Source: CAZCAQ01 sp964496905 (lineage in GTDB: Bacteria; Patescibacteriota; WWE3; UBA101185; UBA10185). Taken from it: a stretch of 64,000 bases of DNA. The notes beneath the pieces are model-generated. The model was given only the letters and a program-made list of their open reading frames with translations, was not told where the DNA came from and made no database searches. Location: the NCBI GenBank assembly GCA_964496905.1, contig CAZCAQ010000004.1:1-64000 (forward strand). Reading direction: 5' to 3'. Below, one piece after another: positions 1 through 8,213 of the stretch (positions are counted from its first letter, which is position 1; each line of letters begins with the position of its first letter). Made by a program: the position numbers and the translations under genes.

Positions 1-1086
1 AAGTGGGAAGAAGAAATCGGATACGGTCAGGTTACCCACTACTATGTGTTTGAGGAGGTACGGACCGATTTCGTCGCGTTTACCAACCCTGGTGAGCATG
101 GCGGTTACGATGTCCGATACCCGGAACCTGGCAACGTGGGAAAAATCCTTGAATACCATGACTTCTATGGTTCACCGCATTCTGATGAAACTGCAACACA
201 GTCAGATGGTGTGGTGGACTGGTTGTCCGTAGTTCAGATTCGCGAATGGGACCCAGTCGAACAAGAACTGCTCAAACTCAACGCTGAGTTTTACAACGAT
301 GCTGTTGAGGAAGGGTGGATCTATGTTGACTTCGTCTCCGACTGTTCGCCTTCTTACTATCTAATGAACGGGTTCAAAGCTGAACCTGGTCCCTACGGTT
401 TCACTTACAAAGTGCCAGCCGAAGGAGGAAAGTTTGAGGCTTACTACGAAGTGGGTGCCGCTTGCGGAGGCAACGACGAGCCGTTTGTGCGGTGGTCGTT
501 TGACGTAATGCCTGGTGATTCAATCACTGGCACCGAACGAGTCTACAAGGACTCGCTTGGAGATTTGGATCCATGGCTTTTTTGCAACAAACTTGACTGG
601 ATGGTTCCAGCATGGCAACCAGAATTCCTGAGTTTCCAACTGGAAGGCGAATGCAGCAATCTGTGGGGCAAATACAGCTACAACCCCTTGGCAGTGATGG
701 CGCGAGAAGGATTCCAACGTGCAGATCTTCGCTATGGCGATAATCATGCGCAATATTGGGCTCCTTTCGTATTCCGCGCTGGCGAGAGAGAAGTGGTGTC
801 CACAATGCCTGCCCACACCTGGGAACAGGTTGATAATATCACCCTGACGGCCGAGGACGCGTTTGAGGTAACACTCGACGAGAACTTTGAGCCGGTAATT
901 AACCTAGTGGGCGGAAGCGATTTGGAGAACGATATCCCTTGGTATCAACCCGGAACACCCATTGTCTTTGTCTTAAAAGACAAGATGGACACATACACAA
1001 GGTTCGAATGGGAAGATGCAAAGATGTTCCGCGTCCGAGTCGTTGACAACACTCCGGTGTTGGAACAGGCTGTTTGGACTGAATAG
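1..1086 (+). CDS. Orphan protein, 5' end outside window
   Basis: The reading frame is open from base 1, so the gene starts upstream of the window; the GTG at 46 is only an internal codon. About 361 residues are visible. They are rich in Trp, Tyr, Phe and acidic residues, with scattered cysteines and no membrane helix, which suggests an exported globular protein whose signal peptide has been cut off. I recognise no domain. By eye it is richer in G+C than the housekeeping genes, like the other orphan genes here. A long-loop hairpin follows the stop. Function unknown. Confidence 0.7.
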   Translation, partial: KWEEEIGYGQVTHYYVFEEVRTDFVAFTNPGEHGGYDVRYPEPGNVGKILEYHDFYGSPHSDETATQSDGVVDWLSVVQIREWDPVEQELLKLNAEFYNDAVEEGWIYVDFVSDCSPSYYLMNGFKAEPGPYGFTYKVPAEGGKFEAYYEVGAACGGNDEPFVRWSFDVMPGDSITGTERVYKDSLGDLDPWLFCNKLDWMVPAWQPEFLSFQLEGECSNLWGKYSYNPLAVMAREGFQRADLRYGDNHAQYWAPFVFRAGEREVVSTMPAHTWEQVDNITLTAEDAFEVTLDENFEPVINLVGGSDLENDIPWYQPGTPIVFVLKDKMDTYTRFEWEDAKMFRVRVVDNTPVLEQAVWTE

Positions 1087-1113
1087 TGTTAAGAGTAGCT
1101 AAGTAGCAAGATT

Positions 1114-1182
1114 AGGCCCGGAAAGCGAAATCAATCGTTAAAGCGCAAGCTATAACTTTTGACCGCTACTCCGGGCCTTTTC
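1114..1182 (+). terminator. Long-loop hairpin terminator
   Basis: A nine-base stem (1114-1122 with 1170-1178) encloses a loop of nearly 50 bases that holds a small AGCG/CGCT inner pair, followed by a short T-run. It lies 27 bases after the upstream stop. The same design recurs behind other orphan genes in this window. Confidence 0.6.
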
Positions 1183-1231
1183 CATTTTTAGGCATAACAT
1201 GCCAACTCAGGATTTCTCAAGTTCCATTTAC

Positions 1232-1247
1232 CCTATAGTTATACAAT
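1232..1247 (+). promoter_or_regulatory. CCTATAG-type promoter
   Basis: CCTATAG (1232-1238), three bases, then TACAAT (1242-1247) as -10. The -35 position (1219-1224) is poor. Drives the lipoprotein gene at 1303 through a leader of about 50 bases. Confidence 0.5.
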
Positions 1248-1302
1248 GGGGACAGAAAGTTAATCTTTCTGCACTTTAAATTAAGGTAAAAAGGTGAAAG
1301 GA

Positions 1303-1971
1303 ATGACTAAGTTTGTTTTTTTCGTAATTGCGATCGTGTGTGTGCTGACGGTCGGCTGCACAGAGCAGACTACACCTGAGACAATAAGTGTGCCGCCGAC
1401 AGCTACTCAAGAAGTTGCGACTGCAGCCCCAACGCGTACATATGAGGATATATACGAAGAGGTTCTTGTCAGCACCGAGGTCATGGTGCAGTTCGATCCT
1501 AAATTGGGTGAAACTGAAAATTTCCCTCAGTTACACGAGGGATATCCTTCAAGCGCAGTACACGAGTACCAGCAATACCTTGACCGTTGGGAAACATACC
1601 CATTGGACGTGTCTATTCCCCAGGGGCAAGCTCCTGAAATCTTGCATTCATATGCATGGTTGATAGTGACCAATGGGGAATGTGATTTCACAGACATGAC
1701 CCCAAGTGAAACTTGCTTAGTGCAAAACGTCAAAGCAAGTACCTTTGGGTACGGCGTGTTTCTGAAATATTGCAAAGTTGAAGGACAAAATCTTATCTGC
1801 GAAAACGACGAGCTGGCATTCATCTACGAGGAGGGAACGATAAGTTTTACTTATCTCGTCCCTGTCACGCCGGACAAGCGTATTGAGCTTGAAAAAGTGC
1901 TCGATATACTTGGCGTCAACGGTGAATTGCCAGCCGAGATTGGGCCAGGAACCAATTACCTTATAAAGTAG
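1303..1971 (+). CDS. Putative lipoprotein, unknown function
   Basis: A hydrophobic N-terminal segment ends in LTVGC, a lipobox with the modified Cys at about residue 19, followed by a Thr/Pro/Ala-rich linker typical of surface lipoproteins. The rest (about 170 residues) is acidic with a few cysteines and matches nothing I know. I chose ATG 1303 because AAGGTG (1291-1296) sits six bases upstream as a Shine-Dalgarno; a GTG at 1294 would add three residues. It has its own CCTATAG promoter and a hairpin terminator, so it is a stand-alone unit. If it is lipidated it would be anchored outside the cytoplasmic membrane. Confidence 0.7.
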   Translation: MTKFVFFVIAIVCVLTVGCTEQTTPETISVPPTATQEVATAAPTRTYEDIYEEVLVSTEVMVQFDPKLGETENFPQLHEGYPSSAVHEYQQYLDRWETYPLDVSIPQGQAPEILHSYAWLIVTNGECDFTDMTPSETCLVQNVKASTFGYGVFLKYCKVEGQNLICENDELAFIYEEGTISFTYLVPVTPDKRIELEKVLDILGVNGELPAEIGPGTNYLIK

Positions 1972-1977
1972 CCAAAC

Positions 1978-2064
1978 GAGACCCGTAGCGTTATTAAGAA
2001 TCAACACGATTGAAAACAATTGTTACGATTACTTAAACGCGAACCGGGTCTCTTTCCTTTTTTT
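1978..2064 (+). terminator. Long-loop hairpin terminator
   Basis: GAGACCCG (1978-1985) pairs with CGGGTCTC (2045-2052), with an inner GCGTT/AACGC pair, followed by a T-rich tract to about 2064. Same design as the hairpin at 1114. Confidence 0.65.
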
Positions 2065-2081
2065 AGTTTACAATTTATACA

Positions 2082-2718
2082 ATGCAAGAACTTTTCGACA
2101 CACAAGACAAAATTGAGCTGGAAACAAAAAACAGCGAAATAACAAGTACTCCGCCAGAGTTGTTAATACTTGGAGTTAATGAGACTAATGAAATTGTATC
2201 TACAATCCGCGAAATTGTTGCAAGTGACCCATATGTAAAAAAAACTTCGTCAAAATTTACGCTCTGACTTAGCTAACACTAACTCAGATTTATTTGAAGT
2301 AGATGGAGTTGAATACATAACACTATACCGTGGAATAAAGCAGGGATATGACCCAGCAACAACGGCTTCGGGACTAACAAGATGGCGAGGTAATCTAAAC
2401 GAACTAAAAAATACTGTACTAACGCTAGAACGTAAGTACTTGCAAAGTACAGACGAAGTACAAAGGACGAGTGTAATACAAAGGATGTGTTTAGCGCATA
2501 CCGCAGAAGCAGACACTTCACTCTTCGTACCAGCCTCAACTGATATTGAGTACGCAAATAAACATGCGGGTGACGGAAAACTTTTAAGACTTACAGTTCC
2601 ATTTAAGTATGTTGTGCCCGTTTATAAAGCAACCCAACATATTCTGCCTGGTTTTCAAGATGAGATGGAAGTTGCTATTGCAGGTAGAATCGAGCCTGAA
2701 TGGGTAGAATTTGTATAA
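2082..2718 (+). pseudogene. Frameshifted ADP-ribosyltransferase-like gene
   Basis: Two reading frames make one gene: an N-terminal part (2082 to about 2240) and a C-terminal part in the next frame to the stop at 2718. They join at a run of eight A (2237-2244); removing one A gives one protein of about 211 residues. The joined protein shows, in order, a YRG arginine motif (LYRGI), a Ser-Thr motif (PASTDIEYA) and an ExE motif (DEMEVA), the R-S-E layout of arginine-type mono-ADP-ribosyltransferases. No signal peptide is seen. A -10 (TACAAT, 2069-2074) lies seven bases before the ATG. It could be a true pseudogene, a phase-variable gene or an assembly error. The family assignment is inference from the motif order. 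Confidence 0.55.
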
Positions 2719-2761
2719 CTCTAACCTAGAAAAGCAATAAAAAATCTGCCACAATTGGCAC

Positions 2762-4054
2762 ATGAATTATGCCCAATTAGTTGACCCCCCTGTATCCCAA
2801 GCATACCTTAAAAAATTCGTTGAGCTTGTTTTTGAACCAACATACAAAAACACTAGCGTATCAGTAGTGTCGGGAAGAGGACTTGGTGTGGCATCTTTAA
2901 TGCGCTACATTCGTCACTCATATGCAAATTTTACTGAATTTCCTAAAAACAGACTTTACATCATGCTGGACATAGAACTTATTGCAGATGAAACCAAATT
3001 TTATAAGGAAGCATTAACAGGACTTTATGACGTAGTTAAAGCAAATAACAGTCTTAGTGCCAACGAACTTAATGTACTAAAAGAGCTGGTTTCTTTAGAA
3101 ACCATTTCTTACTTTAATTTTGCCGATTTAATAAAGCATCTTACGTTTGAACATAATTTAAGCATCACGTTTATTTTAGAAAATTTTGGATTGCTTTATA
3201 CACAAGGCGCAAAATATGACAAAAGCTTTGATTCATTATTAGGCTTAACAAAGGTTAACCCAATGAAATCTTCTTACATTTTTTTAGCAAATCACGAATT
3301 TAACACTCAGCACATTTTAAAATTACAAGGTTTTGGTTCGTACTTTACTCAAAATTTTGTTTATGGACGCAACTTAATGTTTGATAATAATTGTGCTCAG
3401 GTTTTACTTGAGAAAAATGCTAAATGGACAAATCACATATTTAGTCAAGAGATCGTAAGTTTTGTACAGCAACTAGCATACGGAGATCCAAGTATTCAAA
3501 AACATTTAGCTCTAGCGCTAATAAATGATCCCTCACTTGAATTAAAGCTACTGAGTTCAAGCAAAATTTCTAATCACTACCAGTTAATAGGCGAAGAATT
3601 CTTAGATGCAAGATTCACAAAAATAACTTCAAGTTTATTTGCTACCACAGTCCATAAACTTACACGTGGTGAAAATCCAGACTTTGCAATTAAGCTTGGA
3701 CTTATAAATGAAACAGGAAAGTATATTAATCCTTTGTTTAAAGAATTTATAACAAGAGTTGATGCTAGTAAATTTCAGGAGGATGCTGTAATTACCCATG
3801 ATTCAACAAGAAAGGAACTTGTTAAATCTTTGACAGTCAAAGAGCTGGCTCTTTTTGAAGCGCTTGAAAACTCCTCTCCGCAAAAAGTAGCAAGGGAAAC
3901 ACTTGCAGAAGTATTGTGGGGAAAATCTTGGCATGAAAACTATAGCGATTGGGCATTAAACAAACAAATCTCAAACTTAAGAAAAAAGATGGCGCAAGCC
4001 AAATACTCTAAAACTATAAAAGTCTTAAAAACTGAAGGCTTTATACTAATTTAG
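2762..4054 (+). CDS. Degenerate STAND-type ATPase with C-terminal winged helix
   Basis: 430 residues. Near residues 34-46 a P-loop-like strand and glycine turn ends in GVASL where ATPases of this type have GKTSL, so the nucleotide-binding Lys and Thr are missing. A hydrophobic strand near 135-145 (ITFILEN) takes the place of Walker B. The last 80 residues (LTVKELALFEAL ... VLWG ... ISNLRKKM ... KTEGFILI) look like an OmpR/PhoB-type winged helix. Inference: a DNA-binding regulator or scaffold that kept an ATPase fold without catalysis. It overlaps the convergent gene at 4051 by four bases, stop against stop. Confidence 0.6.
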   Translation: MNYAQLVDPPVSQAYLKKFVELVFEPTYKNTSVSVVSGRGLGVASLMRYIRHSYANFTEFPKNRLYIMLDIELIADETKFYKEALTGLYDVVKANNSLSANELNVLKELVSLETISYFNFADLIKHLTFEHNLSITFILENFGLLYTQGAKYDKSFDSLLGLTKVNPMKSSYIFLANHEFNTQHILKLQGFGSYFTQNFVYGRNLMFDNNCAQVLLEKNAKWTNHIFSQEIVSFVQQLAYGDPSIQKHLALALINDPSLELKLLSSSKISNHYQLIGEEFLDARFTKITSSLFATTVHKLTRGENPDFAIKLGLINETGKYINPLFKEFITRVDASKFQEDAVITHDSTRKELVKSLTVKELALFEALENSSPQKVARETLAEVLWGKSWHENYSDWALNKQISNLRKKMAQAKYSKTIKVLKTEGFILI

Positions 4055-5496
4055 ACGTTTGGCGATTGCCTGCTTCTATTTACTACTGGGGCATACTTTA
4101 TAAAATTTTCCAGTACTTTTTGGGAGTCTAATGCTGGATAGTTTTTTTGCCACCAGTTACAAAGTCTAGTAGTATAGTATGCACGCGAATCTGCTGCATT
4201 TCCAAAATCTTCAGCTGCCAAATACATCCCAAGTGCTTGTTCCAAAGTTGTAGGATTGCCGTAATGTTCAACTATGTCGATTATGCCTGTTACAACATCA
4301 TTTTGCGGAGCAATGCCGTTTATTTTTGTCAAAGGTCTTTTGGTAAAATTGTTTGTCGATATATCATCAGGACCAATACACCAGCCCAATGGCAAAGTTT
4401 CCGTAAGCACCATCATGCAATCGGTGAACTTATCAAGATTTTGGGACAGAATGTTTTGAATACTTTTTACATACTTTGCGATAAATTTATTATTTACAGC
4501 AAACTCATGATCCAGCCGTGCAAGATAAGTCATAGCAGATATAACATCCCTTAAATATGGGCTTTCTGGAACTACTTCGTGTGTAAGTAATCCCTTTGCT
4601 ACTCGCGACAAACTATCAATTGCGGAATATGCTACATTTTCGTAGTTTTCAGCATTAGTAAGAACATTAGGTATGCTTTGCAAATCTGTAGAATAAATCG
4701 CAGGAGGCCTTTCATTGTCAATTGCAGTAATAACTAAAAAAAGCGCGCTGTCAGGGTTTACAAAATCAGTAAACACAACTTCCGCGTTGGCTGAGTTTAA
4801 TTCAAGCCTGTCTAAGTTTTGTAATGGGTCAAACAAAGTAGTTACAAGCTTTTCATCTTTTTTCGTAATTTTTACACCTAATGCATCAGGTCTATACAAG
4901 CTTAGTAAACTATGAAGTGGCGTTATATCACCTTGGCGTAAGTTGTTAAGAGCGTTAAGTGTTTGAGTGCTTACATGCTTTGAAGTGCCACACAAATACT
5001 CAATCTCATCTAGGTATATTTTTGCAACTTTAGAATCGTCTATTAAATCCATTTGGAATTCGTTAAACTGTGCTTTAAAACCATAAGGATAAGACTTTTC
5101 AACATTGTTCTCAGCTAAAATTCCAGAAAAACACGTATAAACTTGCTCGGCGGAAAAATGAAGGTCAAAATCTCTTTGTTGCAAACGACTATTGTACCGG
5201 TGTAACACTTGAGAACTTTGTATGTGAGGTAACACACAAGCAGCTACAGCATGACTACCAAAAACGGTAATAGATTCACCCTCATTTAAACACTGGCTAC
5301 AAAGCTCGAGTACTGGCTGAACATAATCCTGCTGTTCAGGACTTAATATATCACCATGCTTTTTTGCATAAGGGACTATTGACTCCAACAGCGTTGTTTG
5401 TTCGCCATCTACCACTTTAGAAGCTTCTTCCAAGACATTCATAAATACATTTTGGGCTAAATTAAATATAAGAGCAAATATAAGTTCAAACTTCAC
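4051..5496 (-). CDS. Nucleotidyltransferase-like protein, function unknown
   Basis: 481 residues. Near the N-terminus are Gly80-Ser81 after a beta strand (ITVFGS), then Asp109-Phe-Asp111 in RDFDLHF and a further Asp150 in MDLID. This order (GS, DxD, third Asp) is that of the DNA polymerase beta / AbiEii-like nucleotidyltransferase fold. The remaining 330 residues are helical and unrecognised. The GTG start at 5496 is supported by AGGA six bases upstream; an ATG 18 codons later is possible. It converges on the winged-helix protein with a four-base overlap. A role in defence or in RNA modification is possible but unproven. Confidence 0.5.
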   Translation of the reverse strand: MKFELIFALIFNLAQNVFMNVLEEASKVVDGEQTTLLESIVPYAKKHGDILSPEQQDYVQPVLELCSQCLNEGESITVFGSHAVAACVLPHIQSSQVLHRYNSRLQQRDFDLHFSAEQVYTCFSGILAENNVEKSYPYGFKAQFNEFQMDLIDDSKVAKIYLDEIEYLCGTSKHVSTQTLNALNNLRQGDITPLHSLLSLYRPDALGVKITKKDEKLVTTLFDPLQNLDRLELNSANAEVVFTDFVNPDSALFLVITAIDNERPPAIYSTDLQSIPNVLTNAENYENVAYSAIDSLSRVAKGLLTHEVVPESPYLRDVISAMTYLARLDHEFAVNNKFIAKYVKSIQNILSQNLDKFTDCMMVLTETLPLGWCIGPDDISTNNFTKRPLTKINGIAPQNDVVTGIIDIVEHYGNPTTLEQALGMYLAAEDFGNAADSRAYYTTRLCNWWQKNYPALDSQKVLENFIKYAPVVNRSRQSPNV

Positions 5497-5527
5497 AATA
5501 CTTCCTAATCGTTCCAGTACATTTTGA

Positions 5528-5543
5528 CCTATAGTAGTATTAT
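5528..5543 (+). promoter_or_regulatory. CCTATAG-type promoter
   Basis: CCTATAG (5528-5534), three bases, TATTAT (5538-5543). No good -35. Upstream of the secreted protein gene at 5598. Confidence 0.45.
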
Positions 5544-5597
5544 GTTGTCATAAGTTAAGGGACTTCCTTAATTTAAAAGCACCTTGAGAGGATAAAA

Positions 5598-6152
5598 ATG
5601 AAGAGGTTTGCTGCTATCGTAGTATTGCTTTTTATTGTATTCCTGGCCGTTCCGTCAGCTAAAGCTGAGGGACCTAAGCCAGAGGAGCTATACAATGTGA
5701 CCTTCTGGACTTCACATCCACCACTTACTCGTGGTGTGTGGGGAGTAGAGGAGGATGAGACTACATTCTACACCGCAATGGGTGGGTGCTTCGGTTACTC
5801 TGACGGACACTTCGGCGTTTTCAATGCCGACTGGGATCCAATGTACGAAGTGCCTTATGACAGCCTTGTGTTACTGAAGGGTTTTTCATCTGAAAATCCC
5901 GACGCTGTTTATTTCTTCACCGTCAGCCGGCACGGCGTCTTTCGCGTTGCCAACGGCGATGAAAATATGATAAGCGAAAACCGCAAATCTGTTTTTTTCC
6001 CAATGGCAATGGTCGACCTAGAGAACAGTGAATTCAGAGTCATACGAGATGCCGGAGTAACTCCATCGTACTTCGCGTATAGACAATTCAGATCACAACT
6101 ATACCGCGAAGGAGTTCAAACCCAGGGCTTAGCGCGCGAGTGCAACCCCTAA
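5598..6152 (+). CDS. Secreted orphan protein
   Basis: 184 residues. The N-terminus is a classical signal peptide: MKR, a run of hydrophobic residues and an SAKA cleavage site before EGPKPEE (about residue 24). The mature part is aromatic-rich with two cysteines and has no recognised domain. Start ATG 5598 is preceded by AGAGGA at good spacing. It is a single-gene unit with a CCTATAG promoter and a hairpin terminator right after the stop. Probably exported by Sec; function unknown. Confidence 0.7.
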   Translation: MKRFAAIVVLLFIVFLAVPSAKAEGPKPEELYNVTFWTSHPPLTRGVWGVEEDETTFYTAMGGCFGYSDGHFGVFNADWDPMYEVPYDSLVLLKGFSSENPDAVYFFTVSRHGVFRVANGDENMISENRKSVFFPMAMVDLENSEFRVIRDAGVTPSYFAYRQFRSQLYREGVQTQGLARECNP

Positions 6153-6155
6153 CAA

Positions 6156-6216
6156 GACCCTGGTGAGTATGGACACTATTTTGTGTAACAACTCACCAGG
6201 ATCTAATCTATTTTTT
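6156..6216 (+). terminator. Hairpin terminator
   Basis: CCTGGTGAGT (6159-6168) pairs with ACTCACCAGG (6191-6200), with an inner ACAC/GTGT pair, and a T6 tract ends the element near 6216. Confidence 0.65.
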
Positions 6217-6316
6217 CTAGTTAATGGCCATTTCGAAGTAAATTTTCTGTTTGCAATTAGTTGCACATAGAAAAGTTATTCCGATTTGGAATGACAATAT
6301 GCCAGTGAGGTGAGAG

Positions 6317-7000
6317 ATGAAAAAGTTTGCATTGATATTTTTGGCGTGTGTGGTTTTGTTAATTGGCATCCAAGTTGCACGAGTTGCTTGGTATCAATCG
6401 GTGATAGAACACCGCAAAGTTATCGAGACAACTGTTGAAGTAACCACCGTGGTTACTGCAACACCTGAGCCCACGGCAACGCCACCGCAAGGTGTGCATT
6501 TTCAGAGATACCCGTACACACCCCCATGGGTGACGATTGCCTATAAAACGGGCGGGAGTTTCAACGTTGAGATTAGTGGAGCCGTAATCCTCAACATCGA
6601 GGAGAAGGGCTACTACTATCAAGTGAGTGTTGATGGCCAGATTTACAATGTTTCACCCGGAAGCGTGATACAAATCGAGGACCTCTCAACTTACTACTGG
6701 GTACTGGTGGGAGCACAAGGCGGGGGTATCCAACTCGTTAAGCCAGTTGATCCACTTGTAATTGGTAGCGGGGAGAATGGGTCAGCAGAACTTTGGGGCG
6801 AATATGGGAATGTTGCGGTGCTGGAAATATCTGGCAAAACCACCACCGAATATGTGCCAAATGAGGGAGAGGTTAATCTGTTCGAAGTCAGGCACATAAC
6901 AGCCCATGGCGACATTCTCCCAATAATTGTTGAAGGAACACCCTCTCCAATCGGCGCTGTGTTCATTACTCCAGTTCCAACAGTGCCTGTACGGGACTAA
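6317..7000 (+). CDS. Membrane-anchored exported orphan protein
   Basis: 227 residues. MKK plus a hydrophobic helix (about residues 4-25) without a clear cleavage site acts as a signal anchor. A Thr/Val/Pro-rich spacer (about 38-58) follows, then a beta-rich domain of about 160 residues (YYYQVSVDGQIYNV, YYWVLVGAQ). I recognise no family. The Shine-Dalgarno GAGGTGAGAG lies directly before ATG 6317. It forms its own unit with the hairpin at 7005. The layout suggests a surface domain held off the membrane by a flexible stalk. Confidence 0.65.
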   Translation: MKKFALIFLACVVLLIGIQVARVAWYQSVIEHRKVIETTVEVTTVVTATPEPTATPPQGVHFQRYPYTPPWVTIAYKTGGSFNVEISGAVILNIEEKGYYYQVSVDGQIYNVSPGSVIQIEDLSTYYWVLVGAQGGGIQLVKPVDPLVIGSGENGSAELWGEYGNVAVLEISGKTTTEYVPNEGEVNLFEVRHITAHGDILPIIVEGTPSPIGAVFITPVPTVPVRD

Positions 7001-7004
7001 ACTA

Positions 7005-7076
7005 AGGCCTGATTTGCGAAAAGCATAAATTAAGACAAAACTTAATTTTTTGCCCGCACTTCAGGCCTGTTTTTTG
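7005..7076 (+). terminator. Long-loop hairpin terminator
   Basis: AGGCCTGA (7005-7012) pairs with TCAGGCCT (7061-7068), with inner ATTAAG/CTTAAT and GCG/CGC pairs, followed by a T-run. It lies between convergent genes and may serve both. Confidence 0.65.
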
Positions 7077-7085
7077 TTAAAAAAA

Positions 7086-8123
7086 TTATCTATTAGCCCT
7101 AGGCTTAATACCAAGTGCTGCAACTGCTACTATACAATCTCTTGGGGTTGCAACTATATCTTTTCCATGTGCCTCTAATTGAGCAGCAATTTTGTTTCCG
7201 TCTAAGCCTAACGCATAAGCCTCGGCCGCCGTCTTTTGGTAATCAAAATTATCACCAGGAGCAATTAGGTAAAATTGACTATTTGGGTATGCGCTCAATT
7301 CTATTCGAGCATCTGACCTCCCAAACGTTTCGGCAGGAGCACTCCAAGTAGTGGTAATTGTAACCATCTTATTCAATTTGCCAGTTGCTATTGTACTACC
7401 ATGCTCTCTTCTGCTAGATAAATTTATTTCTCCAGTCAATGCGCTCCGTATAAATCCTATTACTTCACGGTTTTGAGGGTTTGTTTCTGTATTACGTATA
7501 TAAATGTTTGCTATTGTACCTGTAAAAGCACCTAAACTAGAATAGCTAACTTGAGCTTCAGCAAGGTATTTTTCAAATGTTCTTGGTGACATTTTGGCTT
7601 CACTAGCTATTTCTTCAAATGGTTGCATAAGTTCTGTCAACAATACGGATGTGGCATCAGCAAGCATCTCTTTAGTAACTGGATTTCCTGTATAGGGCTC
7701 AAAGGCATCACTAAATTGGTCTAGTCTATGAGTAACCTCACCTATTAGAGCCATCTGCCTCATACCAATCAAAGCGAGCTCAGCCTGACCAGGAGGAAGC
7801 TCCATTAATTCATTTAATCTGACACCCTCCAAAAACGGATATGTGTCAACGAAACGTTCATGATTTAAAAGCGGTGATGCATTCAGCTTAGTTAGCGTGC
7901 TAATAACTCTTTCGTAACGCTGTGCTTCATAAGTGGACTCATTTTTAGCCTGAACCATAGATGATGAAATCTCATGACGTGTATCATCATTTAATGCAAG
8001 ATATTCCATATATATTTGCTCCTTAACATCTGGAGGCGTATCCTTTTTTACTAAACTCTCAAACACGTTTCTTGTCACTTCAGGATTAAATGAGGCTTCT
8101 TGAGTATGGTTTTCTAAAGACAT
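7086..8123 (-). CDS. Hypothetical cytoplasmic protein
   Basis: 345 residues, no signal peptide or membrane helix, helical and acidic in the first 200 residues, with a more beta-like part near 235-290. I do not recognise it. The promoter is clear: TTGACG, 17 bases, GATAAT, then 11 bases to ATG, which predicts a leader of only a few bases. It is divergent from recG, the two starts being about 90 bases apart. Confidence 0.55.
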   Translation of the reverse strand: MSLENHTQEASFNPEVTRNVFESLVKKDTPPDVKEQIYMEYLALNDDTRHEISSSMVQAKNESTYEAQRYERVISTLTKLNASPLLNHERFVDTYPFLEGVRLNELMELPPGQAELALIGMRQMALIGEVTHRLDQFSDAFEPYTGNPVTKEMLADATSVLLTELMQPFEEIASEAKMSPRTFEKYLAEAQVSYSSLGAFTGTIANIYIRNTETNPQNREVIGFIRSALTGEINLSSRREHGSTIATGKLNKMVTITTTWSAPAETFGRSDARIELSAYPNSQFYLIAPGDNFDYQKTAAEAYALGLDGNKIAAQLEAHGKDIVATPRDCIVAVAALGIKPRANR

Positions 8124-8134
8124 AGTATAAACAA

Positions 8135-8163
8135 ATTATCCACTTTTAAATTTAATGCGTCAA
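8135..8163 (-). promoter_or_regulatory. Promoter of hypothetical gene
   Basis: On the minus strand: TTGACG (8163-8158), 17-base spacer, GATAAT (8140-8135), 11 bases to the ATG at 8123. Predicted near-leaderless. Confidence 0.6.
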
Positions 8164-8201
8164 ATAAGAATAATTAGTGCACATTTTTTAACAAATTAAA
8201 A

Positions 8202-8207
8202 TATAAT
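8202..8207 (+). promoter_or_regulatory. recG -10 box, leaderless
   Basis: A perfect TATAAT ends six bases before the recG ATG at 8214. There is no Shine-Dalgarno. The -35 region (TGCACA-like) is weak. Confidence 0.55.
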
Positions 8208-8213
8208 ATCCCC

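Noticed and set aside
1114..7076. Long hairpins behind orphan genes as integron attC sites
   Set aside because: They lack the conserved GTTRRRY/RYYYAAC ends, stem sequences differ from gene to gene, several end in T-runs, and the genes have their own promoters. Terminators explain them better.
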